From positions 309,411 to 373,410 of the forward strand of contig CAXKVF010000082.1 of the NCBI GenBank assembly GCA_964057225.1: 64,000 nucleotides of DNA, given 5' to 3'. The position numbers and the translations under genes were made by a program. Positions 37,601 through 49,200 of this stretch are shown piece by piece (within the stretch, counting starts at the first letter, position 1; each line of letters starts with the position of its first letter). Below the pieces are notes generated by a model that was not told the origin of the DNA, did not search any database, and saw nothing but the letters and a program-made list of their open reading frames with translations. Source of the DNA: Auanema rhodensis. Taxonomy: Eukaryota; Nematoda; Chromadorea; Rhabditida; Rhabditidae.

Positions 37601-40600
37601 ATATGGACATGGGGAATCTAATTTTGAAAACCGCATCTCTTTATCTTTCACGTGAAGCGAGTTACATACCAAGTGCGCATCACGTGTACATTTAATTAGC
37701 ATAAATTAAAGTTCACGTAAATTTCAAAGTCATGGTTACCATGAACCAATATCAATAAAAATTTGTTTTGAGACTAATATGGACATGGGGAATCTAATTT
37801 TGAAAACCGCATCTCTTTATCTTTCACGAGAAGCGAGTTACATACCAAGTGCACATCACGTGTACATTTAATTAGCATAAATTAAAGTTCACGTAAAATT
37901 CAAAGTCATGGTTACCATGCACCAATATCAATAAAAATTTGTTTTTAGACTAATATGGACATGGGGAATCTAATTTTGAAAACCGCATCTCTTTATCTTT
38001 CACGTGAAGCGAGTTACATACCAAGTGCACATCACGTGTACATTTAATTAGCATAAATTAAAGTTCACGTAAATTTCAAAGTCATGGTTACCATGAAGCA
38101 ATATCAATAAAAATTTGTTTTTAGACTAATATGGACATGGGGAATCTAATTTTGAAAACCGCATCTCTTTATCTTTCACGTGAAGCGAGTTACATACCAA
38201 GTGCACATCACGTGTACATTTAATTAGCATAAATTAAAGTTCACGTAAATTTCAAAGTCATGGTTACCATTAACCAATATCAATAAAAATTTGTTTTTAG
38301 ACTAATATGGACATGGGGAATATAATTTTGAAAACCGCATCTCTTTATCTTTCACGTGAAGCGAGTTACATACCAAGTGCACATCACGTGTACATTTAAT
38401 TAGCATAAATTAAAGTTCACGTAAATTTCAAAGTCATGGTTACCATGAAGCAATATCAATAAAAATTTGTTTTTAGACTAATATGGACATGGGGAATCTA
38501 ATTTTGAAAACCGCATCTCTTTATCTTTCACGTGAAGCGAGTTACATACCAAGTGCACATCACGTGTACATTTAATTAGCATAAATTAAAGTTCACGTAA
38601 ATTTCAAAGTCATGGTTACCATGAACCAATATCAATAAAAATTTGTTTTTAGACTAATATGGACATGGGGAATCTAATTTTGAAAACCGCATCTCTTTAT
38701 CTTTCACGTGAAGCGAGTTACATACCAAGTGCACATCACGTGTACATTTAATTAGCATAAATTAAAGTTCACGTAAAATTCAAAGTCATGGTTACCATGC
38801 ACCAATATCAATAAAAATTTGTTTTTAGACTAATATGGACATGGGGAATCTAATTTTGAAAACCGCATCTCTTTATCTTTCACGTGAAGCGAGTTACATA
38901 CCAAGTGCACATCACGTGTACATTTAATTAGCATAAATTAAAGTTCACGTAAATTTCAAAGTCATGGTTACCATGAACCAATATCAATAAAAATTTGTTT
39001 TTAGACTAATATGAACATGGGGAATCTAATTTTGGAAACCGCATCTCTTTATCTTTCACGTGAAGCGAGTTACATACCAAGTGCACATCACGTGTACATT
39101 TAATTAGCATAAATTAAAGTTCACGTAAATTTCAAAGTCATGGTTACCATGAACCAATATCAATAAAAATTTGTTTTTAGACTAATATGGACATGGGGAA
39201 TCTAATTTTGAAAACCGCATCTCTTTATCTTTCACGAGAAGCGAGTTACATACCAAGTGCACATCACGTGTACATTTAATTAGCATAAATTAAAGTTCAC
39301 GTAAAATTCAAAGTCATGGTTACCATGCACCAATATCAATAAAAATTTGTTTTTAGACTAATATGGACATGGGGAATCTAATTTTGAAAACCGCATCTCT
39401 TTATCTTTCACGTGAAGCGAGTTACATACCAAGTGCACATCTCGTGTACATTTAATTAGCATAAATTAAAGTTCACGTAAATTTCAAAGTCATGGTTACC
39501 ATGCACCAATATCAATAAAAATTTGTTTTTAGACTAATATGGACATGGGGAATCTAATTTTGGAAACCGCATCTCTTTATCTTTCACGTGAAGCGAGTTA
39601 CATACCAAGTGCACATCACGTGTACATTTAATTAGCATAAATTAAAGTTCACGTAAATTTCAAAGTCATGGTTACCATGAACCAATATCAATAAAAATTT
39701 GTTTTTAGACTAATATGAACATGGGGAATCTAATTTTGGAAACCGCATCTCTTTATCTTTCACGTGAAGCGAGTTACATACCAAGTGCACATCACGTGTA
39801 CATTTAATTAGCATAAATTAAAGTTCACGTAAATTTCAAAGTCATGGTTACCATGAACCAATATCAATAAAAATTTGTTTTTAGACTAATATAGACATGG
39901 GGAATCTAATTTTGAAAACCGCATCTCTTTATCTTTCACGTGAAGCGAGTTACATACCAAGTGCACATCACGTGTACATTTAATTAGCATAAATTAAAGT
40001 TCACGTAAATTTCAAAGTCATGGTTACCATGAAGCAATATCAATAAAAATTTGTTTTTAGACTAATATGGACATGGGGAATCTAATTTTGAAAACCGCAT
40101 CTCTTTATCTTTCACGTGAAGCGAGTTACATACCAAGTGCACATCACGTGTACATTTAATTAGCATAAATTAAAGTTCACGTAAATTTCAAAGTCATGGT
40201 TACCATTAACCAATATCAATAAAAATTTGTTTTTAGACTAATATGGACATGGGGAATATAATTTTGAAAACCGCATCTCTTTATCTTTCACGTGAAGCGA
40301 GTTACATACCAAGTGCACATCACGTGTACATTTAATTAGCATAAATTAAAGTTCACGTAAATTTCAAAGTCATGGTTACCATGAAGCAATATCAATAAAA
40401 ATTTGTTTTTAGACTAATATGGACATGGGGAATCTAATTTTGAAAACCGCATCTCTTTATCTTTCACGTGAAGCGAGTTACATACCAAGTGCACATCACG
40501 TGTACATTTAATTAGCATAAATTAAAGTTCACGTAAATTTCAAAGTCATGGTTACCATGAACCAATATCAATAAAAATTTGTTTTTAGACTAATATGGAC

Positions 40601-40656
40601 ATGGGGAATCTAATTTTGAAAACCGCATCTCTTTATCTTTCACGTGAAGCGAGTTA

Positions 40657-43600
40657 CATACCAAGTGCACATCACGTGTACATTTAATTAGCATAAATTA
40701 AAGTTCACGTAAATTTCAAAGTCATGGTTACCATGAACCAATATCAATAAAAATTTGTTTTTAGACTAATATGAACATGGGGAATCTAATTTTGGAAACC
40801 GCATCTCTTTATCTTTCACGTGAAGCGAGTTACATACCAAGTGCACATCACGTGTACATTTAATTAGCATAAATTAAAGTTCACGTAAATTTCAAAGTCA
40901 TGGTTACCATGAACCAATATCAATAAAAATTTGTTTTTAGACTAATATGGACATGGGGAATCTAATTTTGAAAACCGCATCTCTTTATCTTTCACGAGAA
41001 GCGAGTTACATACCAAGTGCACATCACGTGTACATTTAATTAGCATAAATTAAAGTTCACGTAAAATTCAAAGTCATGGTTACCATGCACCAATATCAAT
41101 AAAAATTTGTTTTTAGACTAATATGGACATGGGGAATCTAATTTTGAAAACCGCATCTCTTTATCTTTCACGTGAAGCGAGTTACATACCAAGTGCACAT
41201 CTCGTGTACATTTAATTAGCATAAATTAAAGTTCACGTAAATTTCAAAGTCATGGTTACCATGAAGCAATATCAATAAAAATTTGTTTTTAGACTAATAT
41301 GGACATGGGGAATCTAATTTTGAAAACCGCATCTCTTTATCTTTCACGTGAAGCGAGTTACATACCAAGTGCACATCACGTGTACATTTAATTAGCATAA
41401 ATTAAAGTTCACGTAAATTTCAAAGTCATGGTTACCATGAACCAATATCAATAAAAATTTGTTTTTAGACTAATATGGACATGGGGAATATAATTTTGAA
41501 AACCGCATCTCTTTATCTTTCACGTGAAGCGAGTTACATACCAAGTGCACATCACGTGTACATTTAATTAGCATAAATTAAAGTTCACGTAAATTTCAAA
41601 GTCATGGTTACCATGAACCAATATCAATAAAAATTTGTTTTTAGACTAATATGAACATGGGGAATCTAATTTTGAAAACCGCATCTCTTTATCTTTCACG
41701 TGAAGCGAGTTACATACCAAGTGCACATCACGTGTACATTTAATTAGCATAAATTAAAGTTCACGTAAATTTCAAAGTCATGGTTACCATGAACCAATAT
41801 CAATAAAAATTTGTTTTTAGACTAATATGGACATGGGGAATCTAATTTTGAAAACCGCATCTCTTTATCTTTCACGAGAAGCGAGTTACATACCAAGTGC
41901 ACATCACGTGTACATTTAATTAGCATAAATTAAAGTTCACGTAAAATTCAAAGTCATGGTTACCATGCACCAATATCAATAAAAATTTGTTTTTAGACTA
42001 ATATGGACATGGGGAATCTAATTTTGAAAACCGCATCTCTTTATCTTTCACGTGAAGCGAGTTACATACCAAGTGCACATCTCGTGTACATTTAATTAGC
42101 ATAAATTAAAGTTCACGTAAATTTCAAAGTCATGGTTACCATGAAGCAATATCAATAAAAATTTGTTTTTAGACTAATATGGACATGGGGAATCTAATTT
42201 TGAAAACCGCATCTCTTTATCTTTCACGTGAAGCGAGTTACATACCAAGTGCACATCACGTGTACATTTAATTAGCATAAATTAAAGTTCACGTAAATTT
42301 CAAAGTCATGGTTACCATGAACCAATATCAATAAAAATTTGTTTTTAGACTAATATGGACATGGGGAATCTAATTTTGAAAACCGCATCTCTTTATCTTT
42401 CACGTGAAGCGAGTTACATACCAAGTGCACATCACGTGTACATTTAATTAGCATAAATTAAAGTTCACGTAAATTTCAAAGTCATGGTTACCATGAACCA
42501 ATATCAATAAAAATTTGTTTTTAGACTAATATGAACATGGGGAATCTAATTTTGGAAACCGCATCTCTTTATCTTTCACGTGAAGCGAGTTACATACCAA
42601 GTGCACATCACGTGTACATTTAATTAGCATAAATTAAAGTTCACGTAAATTTCAAAGTCATGGTTACCATGAACCAATATCAATAAAAATTTGTTTTTAG
42701 ACTAATATGGACATGGGGAATCTAATTTTGAAAACCGCATCTCTTTATCTTTCACGAGAAGCGAGTTACATACCAAGTGCACATCACGTGTACATTTAAT
42801 TAGCATAAATTAAAGTTCACGTAAAATTCAAAGTCATGGTTACCATGCACCAATATCAATAAAAATTTGTTTTTAGACTAATATGGACATGGGGAATCTA
42901 ATTTTGAAAACCGCATCTCTTTATCTTTCACGTGAAGCGAGTTACATACCAAGTGCACATCTCGTGTACATTTAATTAGCATAAATTAAAGTTCACGTAA
43001 ATTTCAAAGTCATGGTTACCATGAAGCAATATCAATAAAAATTTGTTTTTAGACTAATATGGACATGGGGAATCTAATTTTGAAAACCGCATCTCTTTAT
43101 CTTTCACGTGAAGCGAGTTACATACCAAGTGCACATCACGTGTACATTTAATTAGCATAAATTAAAGTTCACGTAAATTTCAAAGTCATGGTTACCATGA
43201 ACCAATATCAATAAAAATTTGTTTTTAGACTAATATGGACATGGGGAATATAATTTTGAAAACCGCATCTCTTTATCTTTCACGTGAAGCGAGTTACATA
43301 CCAAGTGCACATCACGTGTACATTTAATTAGCATAAATTAAAGTTCACGTAAATTTCAAAGTCATGGTTACCATGAACCAATATCAATAAAAATTTGTTT
43401 TTAGACTAATATGAACATGGGGAATCTAATTTTGAAAACCGCATCTCTTTATCTTTCACGTGAAGCGAGTTACATACCAAGTGCACATCACGTGTACATT
43501 TAATTAGCATAAATTAAAGTTCACGTAAATTTCAAAGTCATGGTTACCATGAACCAATATCAATAAAAATTTGTTTTTAGACTAATATGGACATGGGGAA

Positions 43601-44176
43601 TCTAATTTTGAAAACCGCATCTCTTTATCTTTCACGAGAAGCGAGTTACATACCAAGTGCACATCACGTGTACATTTAATTAGCATAAATTAAAGTTCAC
43701 GTAAAATTCAAAGTCATGGTTACCATGCACCAATATCAATAAAAATTTGTTTTTAGACTAATATGGACATGGGGAATCTAATTTTGAAAACCGCATCTCT
43801 TTATCTTTCACGTGAAGCGAGTTACATACCAAGTGCACATCTCGTGTACATTTAATTAGCATAAATTAAAGTTCACGTAAATTTCAAAGTCATGGTTACC
43901 ATGAAGCAATATCAATAAAAATTTGTTTTTAGACTAATATGGACATGGGGAATCTAATTTTGAAAACCGCATCTCTTTATCTTTCACGTGAAGCGAGTTA
44001 CATACCAAGTGCACATCACGTGTACATTTAATTAGCATAAATTAAAGTTCACGTAAATTTCAAAGTCATGGTTACCATTAACCAATATCAATAAAAATTT
44101 GTTTTTAGACTAATATGGACATGGGGAATATAATTTTGAAAACCGCATCTCTTTATCTTTCACGTGAAGCGAGTTA
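40657..44176 (+). repeat. Five-monomer HOR (880 bp) nested in a ten-monomer HOR (1,760 bp)
   Basis: The 5-mer N(118a), N(165a), P, G(18t), N is repeated four times in a row. Odd and even units differ: units starting at 41537 and 43297 have 118a without 139g and are each preceded by an N with 130a, whereas units at 40657 and 42417 have both 118a and 139g. That gives a 1,760-bp period, two copies (40657-42416 and 42417-44176). In the last unit the final monomer is T-type (79t plus 130a) at 44001. The nesting implies at least two rounds of duplication. Confidence 0.8.
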
Positions 44177-45232
44177 CATACCAAGTGCACATCACGTGTA
44201 CATTTAATTAGCATAAATTAAAGTTCACGTAAATTTCAAAGTCATGGTTACCATGAAGCAATATCAATAAAAATTTGTTTTTAGACTGATATGGACATGG
44301 GGAATCTAATTTTGAAAACCGCATCTCTTTATCTTTCACGTGAAGCGAGTTACATACCAAGTGCACATCACGTGTACATTTAATTAGCATAAATTAAAGT
44401 TCACGTAAATTTCAAAGTCATGGTTACCATGAACCAATATCAATAAAAATTTGTTTTTAGACTAATATGAACATGGGGAATCTAATTTTGGAAACCGCAT
44501 CTCTTTATCTTTCACGTGAAGCGAGTTACATACCAAGTGCACATCACGTGTACATTTAATTAGCATAAATTAAAGTTCACGTAAAATTCAAAGTCATGGT
44601 TACCATGCACCAATATCAATAAAAATTTGTTTTTAGACTAATATGGACATGGGGAATCTAATTTTGAAAACCGCATCTCTTTATCTTTCACGTGAAGCGA
44701 GTTACATACCGAATGCACATCACGTGTACATTTAATTAGCATAAATTAAAGTTCACGTAAATTTCAAAGTCATGGTTACCATTAACCAATATCAATAAAA
44801 ATTTGTTTTTAGACTAATATGGACATGGGGAATATAATTTTGAAAACCGCATCTCTTTATCTTTCACGTGAAGCGAGTTACATACCAAGTGCACATCACG
44901 TGTACATTTAATTAGCATAAATTAAAGTTCACGTAAATTTCAAAGTCATGGTTACCATGAAGCAATATCAATAAAAATTTGTTTTTAGACTAATATGGAC
45001 ATGGGGAATCTAATTTTGAAAACCGCATCTCTTTATCTTTCACGTGAAGCGAGTTACATACCAAGTGCACATCACGTGTACATTTAATAAGCATAAATTA
45101 AAGTTCACGTAAATTTCAAAGTCATGGTTACCATGAACCAATATCAATAAAAATTTGTTTTTAGACTAATATGGACATGGGGAATCTAATTTTGAAAACC
45201 GCATCTCTTTATCTTTCACGTGAAGCGAGTTA

Positions 45233-46288
45233 CATACCAAGTGCACATCACGTGTACATTTAATTAGCATAAATTAAAGTTCACGTAAAATTCAAAGTCA
45301 TGGTTACCATGCACCAATATCAATAAAAATTTGTTTTTAGACTAATATGGACATGGGGAATCTAATTTTGAAAACCGCATCTCTTTATCTTTCACGTGAA
45401 GCGAGTTACATACCAAGTGCACATCACGTGTACATTTAATTAGCATAAATTAAAGTTCACGTAAATTTCAAAGTCATGGTTACCATGAACCAATATCAAT
45501 AAAAATTTGTTTTTAGACTAATATGAACATGGGGAATCTAATTTTGGAAACCGCATCTCTTTATCTTTCACGTGAAGCGAGTTACATACCAAGTGCACAT
45601 CACGTGTACATTTAATTAGCATAAATTAAAGTTCACGTAAATTTCAAAGTCATGGTTACCATGAAGCAATATCAATAAAAATTTGTTTTTAGACTAATAT
45701 GGACATGGGGAATCTAATTTTGAAAACCGCATCTCTTTATCTTTCACGTGAAGCGAGTTACATACCAAGTGCACATCACGTGTACATTTAATTAGCATAA
45801 ATTAAAGTTCACGTAAAATTCAAAGTCATGGTTACCATGCACCAATATCAATAAAAATTTGTTTTTAGACTAATATGGACATGGGGAATCTAATTTTGAA
45901 AACCGCATCTCTTTATCTTTCACGTGAAGCGAGTTACATACCAAGTGCACATCACGTGTACATTTAATTAGCATAAATTAAAGTTCACGTAAATTTCAAA
46001 GTCATGGTTACCATGCACCAATATCAATAAAAATTTGTTTTTAGACTAATATGGACATGGGGAATCTAATTTTGAAAACCGCATCTCTTTATCTTTCACG
46101 TGAAGCGAGTTACATACCAAGTGCACATCACGTGTACATTTAATTAGCATAAATTAAAGTTCACGTAAATTTCAAAGTCATGGTTACCATGAACCAATAT
46201 CAATAAAAATTTGTTTTTAGACTAATATGGACATGGGGAATCTAATTTTGAAAACCGCATCTCTTTATCTTTCACGAGAAGCGAGTTA
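45233..46288 (+). repeat. Six-monomer segment P, N(118a/139g), G, P, C, N repeated at 47345-48400
   Basis: The order P, N(118a/139g), G, P, C, N is found here and again at 47345-48400, 2,112 bp (12 monomers) downstream. The last N carries 165a in the first copy and not in the second. The second copy straddles the fading edge between domains II and III. Confidence 0.65.
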
Positions 46289-49200
46289 CATACCAAGTGC
46301 ACATCACGTGTACATTTAATTAGCATAAATTAAAGTTCACGTAAAATTCAAAGTCATGGTTACCATGCACCAATATCAATAAAAATTTGTTTTTAGACTA
46401 ATATGGACATGGGGAATCTAATTTTGAAAACCGCATCTCTTTATCTTTCACGTGAAGCGAGTTACATACCAAGTGCACATCACGTGTACATTTAATTAGC
46501 ATAAATTAAAGTTCACGTAAAATTCAAAGTCATGGTTACCATGCACCAATATCAATAAAAATTTGTTTTTAGACTAATATGGACATGGGGAATCTAATTT
46601 TGAAAACCGCATCTCTTTATCTTTCACGTGAAGCGAGTTACATACCAAGTGCACATCACGTGTACATTTAATTAGCATAAATTAAAGTTCACGTAAATTT
46701 CAAAGTCATGGTTACCATGAACCAATATCAATAAAAATTTGTTTTTAGACTAATATGGACATGGGGAATCTAATTTTGAAAACCGCATCTCTTTATCTTT
46801 CACGTGAAGCGAGTTACATACCAAGTGCACATCACGTGTACATTTAATTAGCATAAATTAAAGTTCACGTAAATTTCAAAGTCATGGTTACCATGAACCA
46901 ATATCAATAAAAATTTGTTTTTAGACTAATATGGACATGGGGAATCTAATTTTGAAAACCGCATCTCTTTATCTTTCACGTGAAGCGAGTTACATACCAA
47001 GTGCACATCACGTGTACATTTAATTAGCATAAATTAAAGTTCACGTAAATTTCAAAGTCATGGTTACCATGAACCAATATCAATAAAAATTTGTTTTTAG
47101 ACTAATATGGACATGGGGAATCTAATTTTGAAAACCGCATCTCTTTATCTTTCACGTGAAGCGAGTTACATACCAAGTGCACATCACGTGTACATTTAAT
47201 TAGCATAAATTAAAGTTCACGTAAATTTCAAAGTCATGGTTACCATGAACCAATATCAATAAAAATTTGTTTTTAGACTAATATGGACATGGGGAATCTA
47301 ATTTTGAAAACCGCATCTCTTTATCTTTCACGTGAAGCGAGTTACATACCAAGTGCACATCACGTGTACATTTAATTAGCATAAATTAAAGTTCACGTAA
47401 AATTCAAAGTCATGGTTACCATGCACCAATATCAATAAAAATTTGTTTTTAGACTAATATGGACATGGGGAATCTAATTTTGAAAACCGCATCTCTTTAT
47501 CTTTCACGTGAAGCGAGTTACATACCAAGTGCACATCACGTGTACATTTAATTAGCATAAATTAAAGTTCACGTAAATTTCAAAGTCATGGTTACCATGA
47601 ACCAATATCAATAAAAATTTGTTTTTAGACTAATATGAACATGGGGAATCTAATTTTGGAAACCGCATCTCTTTATCTTTCACGTGAAGCGAGTTACATA
47701 CCAAGTGCACATCACGTGTACATTTAATTAGCATAAATTAAAGTTCACGTAAATTTCAAAGTCATGGTTACCATGAAGCAATATCAATAAAAATTTGTTT
47801 TTAGACTAATATGGACATGGGGAATCTAATTTTGAAAACCGCATCTCTTTATCTTTCACGTGAAGCGAGTTACATACCAAGTGCACATCACGTGTACATT
47901 TAATTAGCATAAATTAAAGTTCACGTAAAATTCAAAGTCATGGTTACCATGCACCAATATCAATAAAAATTTGTTTTTAGACTAATATGGACATGGGGAA
48001 TCTAATTTTGAAAACCGCATCTCTTTATCTTTCACGTGAAGCGAGTTACATACCAAGTGCACATCACGTGTACATTTAATTAGCATAAATTAAAGTTCAC
48101 GTAAATTTCAAAGTCATGGTTACCATGCACCAATATCAATAAAAATTTGTTTTTAGACTAATATGGACATGGGGAATCTAATTTTGAAAACCGCATCTCT
48201 TTATCTTTCACGTGAAGCGAGTTACATACCAAGTGCACATCACGTGTACATTTAATTAGCATAAATTAAAGTTCACGTAAATTTCAAAGTCATGGTTACC
48301 ATGAACCAATATCAATAAAAATTTGTTTTTAGACTAATATGGACATGGGGAATCTAATTTTGAAAACCGCATCTCTTTATCTTTCACGTGAAGCGAGTTA
48401 CATACCAAGTGCACATCACGTGTACATTTAATTAGCATAAATTAAAGTTCACGTAAATTTCAAAGTCATGGTTACCATGAACCAATATCAATAAAAATTT
48501 GTTTTTAGACTAATATGGACATGGGGAATCTAATTTTGAAAACCGCATCTCTTTATCTTTCACGTGAAGCGAGTTACATACCAAGTGCACATCACGTGTA
48601 CATTTAATTAGCATAAATTAAAGTTCACGTAAATTTCAAAGTCATGGTTACCATGAACCAATATCAATAAAAATTTGTTTTTAGACTAATATGGACATGG
48701 GGAATCTAATTTTGAAAACCGCATCTCTTTATCTTTCACGTGAAGCGAGTTACATACCAAGTGCACATCACGTGTACATTTAATTAGCATAAATTAAAGT
48801 TCACGTAAATTTCAAAGTCATGGTTACCATGAACCAATATCAATAAAAATTTGTTTTTAGACTAATATGGACATGGGGAATCTAATTTTGAAAACCGCAT
48901 CTCTTTATCTTTCACGTGAAGCGAGTTACATACCAAGTGCACATCACGTGTACATTTAATTAGCATAAATTAAAGTTCACGTAAATTTCAAAGTCATGGT
49001 TACCATGAAGCAATATCAATAAAAATTTGTTTTTAGACTAATATGGACATGGGGAATCTAATTTTGAAAACCGCATCTCTTTATCTTTCACGTGAAGCGA
49101 GTTACATACCAAGTGCACATCACGTGTACATTTAATTAGCATAAATTAAAGTTCACGTAAATTTCAAAGTCATGGTTACCATGAACCAATATCAATAAAA

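Larger units (their letters stand above)
8273..47872 (+). repeat. Array domain II (monomers 48-272): P, T, 118a/139g and 165a types
   Basis: This domain introduces P monomers ('acgtaaaattc' with 'atgcacc'), T monomers ('attaacc' with 'gaatataat'), the linked pair 118a/139g ('tatgaac', 'ttttggaaacc'), 13g ('gtgcgcat'), 18t, 19t, 106g, 138a, 146a, 154c and 165a. Types occur in fixed modules: 165a is followed by a P monomer in 20 of 21 cases, and 138a is followed by P with 19t and 154c in 6 of 6. Module order is shared among three long blocks, so most of the domain grew by segmental duplication. The last 165a monomer is at 46113 and the last 118a/139g monomer at 47521. Confidence 0.8.
34673..47872 (+). 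repeat. Long repeat block C, diverging after about 40.5 kb
   Basis: It starts with a 138a N monomer whose 'accaattgcac' is private, then P(19t,154c) at 34849, 12,848 bp after the block B copy. The order G, N, G, N(118a/139g), N, G, N(118a/139g), G, N(106g), G, N(13g,165a), P, G follows blocks A and B. The segment from 38017 (G, T, G, N, P, N(118a/139g), N(165a), P, C(18t,139g), N(118a/139g), N(117a), G, T) retains the N(165a)-P pair that block B lacks. After 40657 the block is overtaken by a 5-mer/10-mer HOR and then fades into domain III. Confidence 0.68.

Noticed and set aside
44208-44390. 60-codon ORF on the minus strand
   Set aside because: It lies wholly within satellite. It exists only because of one substitution, A to G at 44288, which turns the minus-strand TAG found in other monomers into CAG (the Q in 'PYQSK'). 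All other monomers have the stop. There is no homology, no conserved start context and no coding signature.
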